A DNA stretch of 64,000 bases, taken from UBA7330 sp965243485 (lineage in GTDB: Bacteria; Bacteroidota; Bacteroidia; Cytophagales; Cyclobacteriaceae). The stretch covers positions 1,488,001 to 1,552,000 of the forward strand of contig CBDEVP010000001.1 of the NCBI GenBank assembly GCA_965243485.1. The letters are read 5' to 3'. Numbering within the stretch: position 1 is the first letter of the stretch; the number at the start of each line of letters is the position of its first letter. Made by a program: the position numbers and the translations under genes. Positions 26,839 through 34,399 of the stretch are shown piece by piece. Under the pieces are notes generated by a model, which did not search any database, was not told the DNA's origin, and was given only the letters and a program-made list of their open reading frames with translations.

Positions 26839-27865
26839 TGAGTTCTTGTAATTCTATCATACCTCTGTTTAAATGATACACGTTTTTAAATCCGTGCCTC
26901 TGTTGCAAAAAGCTCAGAGCCTGTTTACTCCTCTTGCCTGTCTGGCAAAAAAGGATCACCTCCCGTTCTCTTGGAATTTCATTGAATCTTTTTTCCAATT
27001 GACTCAGTGGGATCTGCAAAGTCTTTATGTGGTCAAATTTAGGGAGCTCATCTAATTCTCTCACATCAACATACAGGATATCGGCGCCACAGGCTACTCC
27101 TGTTTGTTCATTTTCGAAGGTCAAACCATTGGTAAGCACCTGATTGATCGCCTCCTCATTACGTGAAAAGGAGGCCGTTTGTTCCTGGTTGGTCAGTACA
27201 TTGAATATTTTGATCCTGCCGGAGCATGGTTCTCCGATCCCCAAAATGATTTTCAAAGCCTCGGCGGCCTGCATTGTTCCTACGATACCAGGGAGGACAC
27301 CGAGAACCCCGGTCTCTATGCAGTTATTGGGGTCCAGCTGATGGTGTCGGGGAAACACACATCGATAGGAAGGTCCCCCCTCATGGTTGAAAACAGCAAT
27401 CTGGCCTTCAAATTTGTATACGGAACCATAGATCATGGGTTTGCCTGTCAAAATGGAGGCATCATTGATCAGATATTTTGTTTCGAAATTATCCGTGCCA
27501 TCGATTACCAGGTCAAAATCCCGGAGTATTTCAAGAGCATTTTCAGGCAAATATTTTTGCTGATAAACCATGTATTTCACATCTGAATTGAGCGCCATGA
27601 GCTTCTTTTCGGCAACAATGGCTTTGTTATGTCCAAGATCATCCTCTCCAAAAAGGATTTGCCTTTGCAGGTTGCTCAATTCTACGTTGTCATGGTCTAC
27701 CAGCCCCAGTGTTCCTACACCGGAAGCTGCCAGGTATTGAGCAGCAGGACAGCCCAGTCCGCCCATTCCAATGATCAGAACTTTAGCTGAAGACAGTTTT
27801 TTCTGACCGGCTTCACCCACCGGTTGAAGAGTTGTTTGCCGTATATATCTATCAATCTCAGACAT
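26831..27865 (-). CDS. moeB: MoaD adenylyltransferase (MoeB-type) fused to rhodanese domain
   Basis: A 344-residue protein that activates the C-terminus of MoaD. Residues about 10-235 form a ThiF/MoeB E1-like domain: GMGGLGCPAAQYLAASGVG with the ATP-binding loop, NLQRQILF, and NNCIETGVLGVLPGI. Residues about 250-344 are a rhodanese domain with the active-site loop FCQTGKRS, which could hand over sulfur. E. coli MoeB holds a zinc with two CxxC pairs; here the first is SYRC and the second is absent, so the zinc site seems lost. The layout resembles eukaryotic MOCS3 and Uba4. It overlaps moaE by eight bases and lies 15 bases after moaD. Confidence 0.92.
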   Translation of the reverse strand: MSEIDRYIRQTTLQPVGEAGQKKLSSAKVLIIGMGGLGCPAAQYLAASGVGTLGLVDHDNVELSNLQRQILFGEDDLGHNKAIVAEKKLMALNSDVKYMVYQQKYLPENALEILRDFDLVIDGTDNFETKYLINDASILTGKPMIYGSVYKFEGQIAVFNHEGGPSYRCVFPRHHQLDPNNCIETGVLGVLPGIVGTMQAAEALKIILGIGEPCSGRIKIFNVLTNQEQTASFSRNEEAINQVLTNGLTFENEQTGVACGADILYVDVRELDELPKFDHIKTLQIPLSQLEKRFNEIPREREVILFCQTGKRSKQALSFLQQRHGFKNVYHLNRGMIELQELNG

Positions 27866-27880
27866 GTAAAATTTTGACGA

Positions 27881-28120
27881 TTATCCTCCTGAGAAGGGCG
27901 GTAAAAATGCAATCTCATCCATCGCGTTGATCCTGCCTGATTCTGTGATCTTCTGATTCTGCGCGATTTTAAAAGAAACTTCTTTCAGTCCGGGATACTT
28001 TTGTAAACACTGTTCAAGTAGCTGATCCACAGATAATCCTTCTACAAAATTGAGTTCTTCCTCAGTTTTATCGGTGATTTCGGCCACTACCCCAAAATAT
28101 TTAATGGTCAATTTACTCAT
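27881..28120 (-). CDS. moaD: Molybdopterin synthase sulfur carrier subunit MoaD
   Basis: A 79-residue ubiquitin-like protein whose C-terminal Gly-Gly becomes a thiocarboxylate. Seen: the TKEEL-like beginning KLTIKYFGVVAEI, the LSVDQLLEQCLQKYPGLKE helix region and the end DEIAFLPPFSGG. The double glycine is exactly terminal. Encoded 15 bases upstream of moeB, its activating enzyme. This is the second gene of the operon after the TauE/SafE gene, which ends 32 bases before it. Confidence 0.94.
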   Translation of the reverse strand: MSKLTIKYFGVVAEITDKTEEELNFVEGLSVDQLLEQCLQKYPGLKEVSFKIAQNQKITESGRINAMDEIAFLPPFSGG

Positions 28121-28151
28121 GTCTGGGTTGCTTTGGTTAACGCCATTACCA

Positions 28152-28874
28152 TCATGTAAAAATCAATTTAAAGCATGCCATGATCAAAACAATGGAAAGT
28201 GCCACTTTTAAGGACCTCATACTCCATTTATGGCTGCCAACGAATCCACCGGCCAGACCACCTGCCAACGCTATTAGAACAAGAGGTACCAGCTGATCTG
28301 AAAAAGTAATTCCCGTACTCATCAGACCTATCATCCCGGCCAGGGAATTTACCCATATAAACAAAGCAGAGACCGCCGCAGTTTCCTTCACGTTACCCCA
28401 ACCCATCAGCAGGATGACAGGACTGAGAATGATCCCGCCTCCGATACCAATCAGTCCGCTAAAAAAGCCAATGATAGCTCCAATGATCAATCCGGCGACA
28501 AGCTTCGGATTTTTTACATCTTCCTTACCCGATCCGAATAGCCCAAGGATCCTGAAAATCGCGAAGATGAGCAGTACGCCCAGTATGCGTTTGTAAAGAT
28601 CAGGGTCTATCGAGATCATACCTCCCAAAAAGGCTGCCGGTATGGAAGTGATGGCAAAAACAGTGAATAATCTCCTGTTGAAAAAGCCTTTTCTGTAATA
28701 CTGAACGAAAGAGATCCCGGCTACAAAGAGGTTAAGCATCAGTGCAGTAGGCTTCAGGGTTTCAGGAGCGAAATTGTAGAGACTCATGATGGCCAGATAG
28801 CCACTTGCTCCCCCATGACCAACTGAAGCGTATAGAAAAGCAACCAATAATATGATCAGATAGATCTCGTACAC
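28152..28874 (-). CDS. TauE/SafE-type sulfite or sulfonate exporter
   Basis: A 240-residue inner-membrane protein with about eight hydrophobic helices and two repeated halves, each with a Gly-rich motif (VGHGGASGYLAIMSLYNF and GLIGIGGGIILSPVILL) typical of the TauE/SafE (UPF0721) family. Members move sulfite, sulfoacetate or other organic anions. It is the first gene of the molybdenum cofactor operon; a link to sulfite and to a sulfite-oxidising molybdoenzyme is tempting but unproven. The start is the ATG at 28874 within the AT-rich gap to the divergent 85-residue gene. Confidence 0.85.
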   Translation of the reverse strand: MYEIYLIILLVAFLYASVGHGGASGYLAIMSLYNFAPETLKPTALMLNLFVAGISFVQYYRKGFFNRRLFTVFAITSIPAAFLGGMISIDPDLYKRILGVLLIFAIFRILGLFGSGKEDVKNPKLVAGLIIGAIIGFFSGLIGIGGGIILSPVILLMGWGNVKETAAVSALFIWVNSLAGMIGLMSTGITFSDQLVPLVLIALAGGLAGGFVGSHKWSMRSLKVALSIVLIMACFKLIFT

Positions 28875-28959
28875 TTATCAAAATTATTACACAACCACCT
28901 TAACACCTAAATAATCAGGATTTCCTGTGTATGTCTGATTCTTTAATTATCTTGGTAAT

Positions 28960-29217
28960 ATGACAAGCAGGGAATTCACAAGGCTATCTCTTGATGAAAA
29001 AACGAAATGGGTCTATTTCAATGGAGAGTTGATCACCTCTATCAGATATTACGCATATAAGGTAAATCTATATCTGATCGGGAGCTTTATGGTTGAACTT
29101 TTCTACCATCATTCTCAGGACCGGATCGAGAAGATTGAGTTGCTGGACCAGAAGTCAAAGCGCATTAATTTTTATGCAGATCAGGTTCGACTTCCTGTGA
29201 ATCTTTTAACGGATTAG
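28960..29217 (+). CDS. Hypothetical protein, 85 residues
   Basis: A small soluble protein I do not recognise. The sequence is beta-rich with evenly spread aromatic and basic residues (STRSFEMTRL-free core: WVYFNGELITSIRYYAYKVNLYLIGSF), and no signal. The tail overlaps the coaE gene by four bases on the opposite strand. It is about 85 bases from the divergent TauE/SafE gene. Similar short proteins are common in Cytophagales, but I cannot assign a family. Confidence 0.55.
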   Translation: MTSREFTRLSLDEKTKWVYFNGELITSIRYYAYKVNLYLIGSFMVELFYHHSQDRIEKIELLDQKSKRINFYADQVRLPVNLLTD

Positions 29218-29804
29218 GTACTTAAAGATTGGTGTATGACCAGGACCTGAGGAAGCACCATTTCCAGGCCATCATTTTTTATGATGTAGTCTGCCATTTT
29301 TTCTTTTTTTGCCTGGGGCCATTGATTTCTTAGGATGGCCTCAATATCAGCCCGGGTACGGTGGGTATCTCTTTGCATTACTCTCCGGATCCTTAATTCA
29401 TCAGGAGCTGTCACCACAATCACTTTATCCAGTTGTTTATAGGAACCGGCCTCGTAGAGCAGCGCAGCTTCTTTTAGTGTATAAGGACTTTTTTGTGATC
29501 TGTGCCATGAAAGGTGATCTTCCCCAACAATCGGGTGTACCAAAGCATTGAGTTGATCCAGCTTCTCCCTGTCGTGGAAAGTCTGACTGCTCACCCAGGC
29601 CCTGTCCAGACCTTCGCGATTGTAAGCCTTTTCACCCAGAAGGCCAATGATCTTTTTTTTTAATGCCGGATCGTGATTCATCAGCCATTTGGCTCTGCTA
29701 TCGGCGTCATAGACCGGGATACCCAATACCTGAAATATTTTACTGACGATGCTTTTACCTGCACCGATACCACCAGTGATCCCTACCATAGAAGTGCTAC
29801 TCAT
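29214..29804 (-). CDS. coaE: Dephospho-CoA kinase
   Basis: Phosphorylates dephospho-CoA at the 3' hydroxyl, the last step of coenzyme A synthesis, in the cytoplasm. Seen in 196 residues: the P-loop GITGGIGAGKS at about 8-18, DADSRAKWLM with the conserved Asp, the lid region RVMQRDTHRTRADIEAILRNQWPQ, and KMADYIIKNDG. Length is normal. It overlaps the YbbR-domain gene upstream by eight bases. Six genes from nusB to coaE run in one direction and may share a transcript. Confidence 0.95.
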   Translation of the reverse strand: MSSTSMVGITGGIGAGKSIVSKIFQVLGIPVYDADSRAKWLMNHDPALKKKIIGLLGEKAYNREGLDRAWVSSQTFHDREKLDQLNALVHPIVGEDHLSWHRSQKSPYTLKEAALLYEAGSYKQLDKVIVVTAPDELRIRRVMQRDTHRTRADIEAILRNQWPQAKKEKMADYIIKNDGLEMVLPQVLVIHQSLST

Positions 29805-30717
29805 AAATGACTCGTATTTCGTCCGGCTCTACCTCTGCCTCTTCAATTTCAGAAGGATAGAAAAGCAGAATAGGCACAACAGTGGAATCCCTGGGATCCT
29901 CAGTTGCCAGATCAGCTAGCACTACAAACTCTGATGGATCAAAGACGCGCTGTTTTGAACTGGCCACCACGTAGTTTACCGTTATCTGACTGGTCTCGGG
30001 ATATTTACTGGAGTCTTCAGGGAAGCCGGCAAGATCCAGTGACACTTCAATGCTATTATTGATGAATTGTGCCACCTCGAAGGAGATCGAAACCCGTGGT
30101 GGCTGACTTTCGATCAGACTGTGGGGCAGGTTCACTAAAATTTCCTGACTGACCGGTTCGTCAATTTGCTGTATAGTTAAGACCAGGGAATATTGATTTT
30201 GGAGGGTATCGATAAAGCTGGTAGGTCCGATGAGTCTGATCGAATCAGGCATTATGGTGATGGGAGAGGTGATCCGGTATCCCGGGCTCAGGGGTATCCT
30301 GGATGAATCCAGCTGAAGCGCTACAAGCTTATCGTTTTTTGGCTCTATGGATAAAAAGAGTGAGTCGCTCACGATGTGATTTACTTTGAGTTCACTCATC
30401 TGATCCACCACAATAGGGAATAGCTGACCGCGATCAATAAATTTGACAGAAGCAGGCTGCTCCAGTGGGATCTGAATAGGTGGGATATTGAACCAGAGGG
30501 TTTTTCTGAGCAAATTCCATCCTCCACTGGAAACGTTAATACGGATGGATGATGGCAATGGCTGCATCACCACATTGCTATCCCTGCTGAAGGTGAACTC
30601 AACCGGATAATCAATATTTGCGTCGTAGCTTTTATTGAGGGCATTAAAAAACCAGAAGGTGGTCGCACCAATTAAGGAGATGATGACTACCTTCCAGTTT
30701 TTTAAGATGTATGTCAT
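29797..30717 (-). CDS. YbbR-domain (CdaR-like) membrane-anchored protein
   Basis: A 306-residue protein with a single N-terminal transmembrane helix (about residues 10-25, VVIISLIGATTFWFFNAL) followed by two or three YbbR-like beta domains facing the periplasm. The YbbR pattern is seen in PLPSSIRINVSSGG and MPDSIRLIGPTSFIDTL, the latter being the typical PDSIxIxGP consensus. In Firmicutes CdaR regulates the c-di-AMP synthase; no such gene is here, so its role is unclear. It overlaps coaE and lies 20 bases after yajC. Confidence 0.8.
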   Translation of the reverse strand: MTYILKNWKVVIISLIGATTFWFFNALNKSYDANIDYPVEFTFSRDSNVVMQPLPSSIRINVSSGGWNLLRKTLWFNIPPIQIPLEQPASVKFIDRGQLFPIVVDQMSELKVNHIVSDSLFLSIEPKNDKLVALQLDSSRIPLSPGYRITSPITIMPDSIRLIGPTSFIDTLQNQYSLVLTIQQIDEPVSQEILVNLPHSLIESQPPRVSISFEVAQFINNSIEVSLDLAGFPEDSSKYPETSQITVNYVVASSKQRVFDPSEFVVLADLATEDPRDSTVVPILLFYPSEIEEAEVEPDEIRVIYE

Positions 30718-30737
30718 GACGACATTCTACTGACTAA

Positions 30738-31055
30738 TTACTTTTGACCAGAAACCCGTTTGCTGGCATCCAGTGATACCGATGACTTTTCAATCACCAG
30801 CTTACTTCCCCGATCAACATCAAGGGTAATGGTCTCATTATCAACGGAAACGACTTTCCCATGAATACCACCCATTGTGACAACCTGGTCACCTTTTTTG
30901 ATTGCTTCAATGAATTTCTTCTGTTCTTTCTGTTTTTTTTGTTGTGGTCGAATGAAGAAGAAATAGAAAATTGCAATCATACCTCCAATCATTATGAGCG
31001 AGGTATATTGATTTCCGCCGTTGGCGGCCTGTAGCAATAGCGTGTCTATCATCAA
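30738..31055 (-). CDS. yajC: Preprotein translocase subunit YajC
   Basis: A 105-residue accessory protein of the Sec translocon (SecDF-YajC complex). Seen: a single transmembrane helix (about residues 21-39) directly followed by the family signature RPQQKKQKEQ and then KGDQVVTMGGIHGKVVSVD, a short SH3-like beta domain on the cytoplasmic side. It is in the chain YbbR-yajC-DUF1573-YtxH-nusB; secDF is not in the window. Confidence 0.95.
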   Translation of the reverse strand: MMIDTLLLQAANGGNQYTSLIMIGGMIAIFYFFFIRPQQKKQKEQKKFIEAIKKGDQVVTMGGIHGKVVSVDNETITLDVDRGSKLVIEKSSVSLDASKRVSGQK

Positions 31056-31063
31056 TTTATCAA

Positions 31064-31588
31064 TTAAGAAGGATTATCAGCTTTTACCACATTGGCCCTG
31101 ATCCTTAGCTGGGTTTTTGTGGGATAAGTGTTAGCTGTAATGGTTACTGTTTTACTTTGAATACCCTGTTTGTTGGCACTGTTATAAACTACTTTGAGTT
31201 CACCAGTTCCACCAACTGCGATCGGTTCTTTTGGCCACTCAGGCACGGTACAACCACAGGTTGCGGTGGCTGAGGAGATGATCAATGGTGCTTCACCTAC
31301 ATTTTTAAATTTAAATACATGCTCTGCCTTGTCACCCTCTTTTACGTTGCCAAAATCGTGAAGTTCTTCAGTAAATTCAAATGCCGGAAGCGGACCATCA
31401 GGTTTAACCTCTGGTTGATTTGCAGTTGTAGTTGCAGGTGTTGAAACAGCCGGACCATTTTTAGACTCAAGCTCCGCTACCTTACCTTCCAGTTTTGCTA
31501 TCCTGGACTCAAGCTCTTTGTTGGAACAGCTGAATGCAGCGATTCCAAACAATGCAATAAGTAGATAATTAAGAATATTCATTTTCAT
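31064..31588 (-). CDS. DUF1573 lipoprotein
   Basis: A 174-residue exported protein of unknown role. Seen: lipobox FSC at Cys21, a coiled-coil segment (NKELESRIAKLEGKVAELESKNG), a Thr/Pro-rich linker, then a DUF1573 Ig-like domain (about residues 70-170) with ELHDFGNVKEGDKAEHVFKF and SATATCGCTVPEWP, whose CGC could bind a metal or form a disulfide. This family is very common in Bacteroidota. It lies nine bases before yajC in the same direction. Confidence 0.9.
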   Translation of the reverse strand: MKMNILNYLLIALFGIAAFSCSNKELESRIAKLEGKVAELESKNGPAVSTPATTTANQPEVKPDGPLPAFEFTEELHDFGNVKEGDKAEHVFKFKNVGEAPLIISSATATCGCTVPEWPKEPIAVGGTGELKVVYNSANKQGIQSKTVTITANTYPTKTQLRIRANVVKADNPS

Positions 31589-31686
31589 ATCTTAAGTATT
31601 TTATTTTCAATTATTCCGCAAAATTACTAAACAATAAAGTATCGTTTAGCCAGAAATCTTAACGATTTGTTAGAGAGGAGAATTCC

Positions 31687-31989
31687 TTAGTTCTTCTGTA
31701 TCTGATTGATGAGTCCGTTTACGTCATCCAGTAGTTTTTCCGCTTTGGTTTTGGCGTCCTTGATAATCTTTTCTCCTTCTGATTTGGCTTCATTTTCAAC
31801 TTTTTCACCACTTTCTACCAAATCTTCAATCAGGTCTTCCAACCTGTTTTTATACTTATCCAGCCTGTAGGTCAGCTTATCCCTCGTATTTGCTCCTTTA
31901 TCGGGGGCAAACAGAATTCCTAAGACACCACCTGCCATAAGTCCCAGAAGGAAAGAAAAGAATGATCCGCCTGATCCTGATTTTCCCAT
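31687..31989 (-). CDS. YtxH domain-containing protein
   Basis: A 100-residue protein with a Gly/Ser-rich head (GKSGSGGSF), one transmembrane helix (about 10-28, FFSFLLGLMAGGVLGILF) and the YtxH-type turn APDKGANTRDKLTYRLD, then a long charged helix that ends with IQKN. Such proteins are stress-induced in Firmicutes; the role here is unknown. It lies four bases downstream of nusB and about 98 bases before the DUF1573 gene. Confidence 0.85.
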   Translation of the reverse strand: MGKSGSGGSFFSFLLGLMAGGVLGILFAPDKGANTRDKLTYRLDKYKNRLEDLIEDLVESGEKVENEAKSEGEKIIKDAKTKAEKLLDDVNGLINQIQKN

Positions 31990-31993
31990 TTCT

Positions 31994-33169
31994 TTATTTG
32001 TTATCTATTAAACCTCTTCCACTTTTCTTAATAACGCCATCCGAAGTTAGTTCGTTTGCCAGAACATCCAAAATACCATTTACAAATTGTTTACTTTTTG
32101 GTGTGCTGTAGAGCTTGGAGATCTCGATAAATTCATTAATAGTCACTTTTACGGGAATACTTGGGAAATTGGTCATTTCCACGAGTGCCATTTTTAAAAT
32201 AATCTTATCCAGGAGTGCAATCCTGGAAACGTCCCAGTTCCTGGTTTTTTCCGAAATGATCAGCTCGAGTTTTTCATCTTCACTAACTACTTCCTCAAAC
32301 AGCTTTTTAAAGAAGCCCAGATCGTCTTTCTCATTTTTGGTAATGGTTTTGATCTCAAATGGATTTTCGGGATCCTGTGGATTAAAGCTTTGCAGGGTTT
32401 TTACTACCAGGCTACTCAATACGGGTTTATTCTCATTCCACCTGAGGTCAATCGATCCAAGATAGTCTGAGATAACTTCATTTTTAAACACGATTTTCTT
32501 CATCAGGTATACAGCAGTCTCAGTATGCTCCTGTACGGAAGGCTCTGTGATGCTCTGATAATTGATGAGTCTTTCGTTTTTTTGAAGGATATCCCGGTAC
32601 CATCCCCTGAGTGTATCTTCCTCATTTGACCAGTCAATTTTCCGGTTTTCAATTTCCTGTTGAAATAACCGGAATCCCTTTAACGAGCTGATAACCGGAT
32701 TCTGGATCAGATTGAAATGCCAGGTGCTGTCGCGTTTGATGTGCGCTTTTTCCTTTTTCTCTTTTTCCAGCTTTTCAATATGGGCAAACTCAATGGGCAG
32801 CAGCAGCAGTTTAAAATACATGTTGTGTATTTCATTGATGTCTGAGAACATTCTCTTGCTGATGGAAGTTGCTTCTGCCTTTAATGAAGTATAATAGTTG
32901 CTTTCGGCCCGATCTACAGCTTCCACCACCTGATCGTCCAAAGATCCTCTATCTGCCTCTTCACGATTCAGGCGCAGGCGATACAGATTTCTGGCAGCTT
33001 TTCTCTTTGCTTCAAACTCTCCGGCTTGCGAAAAATCATCTTTTGCAGGATCGATTCTGAATTGATTTTCAAGCTCTTCCTGGATCACATCTTTAAGTGA
33101 TTTTTCTGAAAGATAGTAGCTGTATAGGGCCTGCATGGCCTTGATCCTAAGAATCCTGCGGTTCAACAT
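31994..33169 (-). CDS. nusB: Transcription antitermination factor NusB, long form
   Basis: A 391-residue protein. The C-terminal 130 residues or so are the NusB fold (VVSEDEKLELIISEKTRNWDVSRIALLDKIILKMALVEM, then VKVTINEFIEISKLYSTPKSKQFVNGIL), which binds boxA RNA with NusE during rRNA transcription. The N-terminal 250 residues form an extra helical domain that also starts with a NusB-like helix (LRIKAMQALYSYYLS), so the protein may be an internal duplication. This length is usual in Bacteroidota and unlike the 140-residue E. coli protein. Confidence 0.92.
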   Translation of the reverse strand: MLNRRILRIKAMQALYSYYLSEKSLKDVIQEELENQFRIDPAKDDFSQAGEFEAKRKAARNLYRLRLNREEADRGSLDDQVVEAVDRAESNYYTSLKAEATSISKRMFSDINEIHNMYFKLLLLPIEFAHIEKLEKEKKEKAHIKRDSTWHFNLIQNPVISSLKGFRLFQQEIENRKIDWSNEEDTLRGWYRDILQKNERLINYQSITEPSVQEHTETAVYLMKKIVFKNEVISDYLGSIDLRWNENKPVLSSLVVKTLQSFNPQDPENPFEIKTITKNEKDDLGFFKKLFEEVVSEDEKLELIISEKTRNWDVSRIALLDKIILKMALVEMTNFPSIPVKVTINEFIEISKLYSTPKSKQFVNGILDVLANELTSDGVIKKSGRGLIDNK

Positions 33170-33193
33170 TAGTAAATGATTGGCAAAGAATGA

Positions 33194-34297
33194 TTAATAG
33201 CCTAGTTTGGTTTTGCCTACACTTTCGATCCTGCTTAATGCAATCTGAAGTGCAGCCTTGTGCGTCGTGATCTTATTTTGTTTTGCATGATTGAATACAT
33301 CCAGCGTGACCTCGTAGATCCTGGATGTCTGAGCCCTGACGCGCTCTTTATTAAAATTACCCATTAATTCATAGTACACATTGGTGATTCCACCTGAATT
33401 GATCAGAAAGTCCGGAGCGTATAATATGTCTCTCTCCGCCAGCATTTGTGCATGAAGGTCTTCCTCTTCCAGCTGATTGTTCGCCGCTCCTGCTACTATG
33501 GCACATTTCAGCAAGGGTATCGTTCGGGAATTGAGCGTAGCGCCCAAAGCACAGGGAGAGAAAATGTCCATTTCAATATCGTAGACCTTATCTGCTTCTA
33601 TCACTTCCACCTTGTGGTTACTGGTGATGCTATGGATCTTGTCTTCAAAAATGTCTGAGATAAATACCTTTGCATTCTCTTTCATCAGATGATCGACAAG
33701 GTATTTTCCCACCTGACCGGCACCCTGTACCATGATCTTTTTGCCAGCAAGGCTCTCGCTTCCAAATACCTCTTTAGCACTCGCTTTCATTCCATGGTAT
33801 ACACCGAAAGCTGTCATGGGGCTGGGATCACCGGAACCACCCATATTTTCCGGAATACCTGCAACATAGGGCGTTTCCATCTTTATATATTCCATGTCCC
33901 GCTCACTCATGTTCACATCAGGTGCGGTCCAGTATTTTCCGCTGAGGCTGTTGACAAACTTTCCAAATCTTCTGAGCAAAGCCTCATCTTTTACCTTTTT
34001 GACATCCCCGATGATCACCGCTTTGCCACCGCCGATATTCAATCCGGCAATCGCATTTTTAATGGTCATCCCTCTGGAGAGCCTCAACACGTCTTTTACA
34101 GCCGCTTCCTCGGAAGCATAATTCCACATCCTGGTTCCCCCCATGGCCGGACCAAGCACTGTATTGTGTATACCAATGATCGCTTTGAGCCCTGTTTCAT
34201 CATCCCGACAAAAGACCATTTGCTCATGATCCATGGTCGACATGGCCTTAAAGAGTTGGTTTTGTTCCGTATTGGGTTGTGCCTCTATCATTCCCAT
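33194..34297 (-). CDS. Leucine/valine-type amino acid dehydrogenase
   Basis: A 367-residue Glu/Leu/Phe/Val dehydrogenase family enzyme that reversibly deaminates branched-chain amino acids with NAD in the cytoplasm. Seen: GPAMGGTRMWNY, the catalytic-Lys segment GLNIGGGKAVIIGD, the PDVNMSERDMEYI segment, and the Rossmann motif VQGAGQVGKYLVDHL. It is closer to leucine dehydrogenases (about 365 residues) than to glutamate dehydrogenases (over 420). A -7 element TAATTTTG (34343-34350, minus strand) is visible 46 bases upstream of the start. The next gene upstream is divergent. Confidence 0.93.
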   Translation of the reverse strand: MGMIEAQPNTEQNQLFKAMSTMDHEQMVFCRDDETGLKAIIGIHNTVLGPAMGGTRMWNYASEEAAVKDVLRLSRGMTIKNAIAGLNIGGGKAVIIGDVKKVKDEALLRRFGKFVNSLSGKYWTAPDVNMSERDMEYIKMETPYVAGIPENMGGSGDPSPMTAFGVYHGMKASAKEVFGSESLAGKKIMVQGAGQVGKYLVDHLMKENAKVFISDIFEDKIHSITSNHKVEVIEADKVYDIEMDIFSPCALGATLNSRTIPLLKCAIVAGAANNQLEEEDLHAQMLAERDILYAPDFLINSGGITNVYYELMGNFNKERVRAQTSRIYEVTLDVFNHAKQNKITTHKAALQIALSRIESVGKTKLGY

Positions 34298-34342
34298 TAA
34301 TTAAGTTTGCCCCGATACTCGACGGTGTAGCATTTTCAGGCC

Positions 34343-34350
34343 CAAAATTA
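34343..34350 (-). promoter_or_regulatory. Possible -7 element of the leucine dehydrogenase gene
   Basis: TAATTTTG on the minus strand matches TAnnTTTG in full. No clear TTTG lies at the -33 position, so only the proximal element supports this. Confidence 0.3.
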
Positions 34351-34399
34351 GTCGTTTTCGTAGTAATAACCATTTCGTATTTCGATCGTTTTAAACTTT

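Noticed and set aside
28121..28960. Molybdenum cofactor riboswitch before the moa operon
   Set aside because: The gap before the TauE/SafE gene is about 85 bases and the one before moaD about 31. I saw no complex conserved fold in either.
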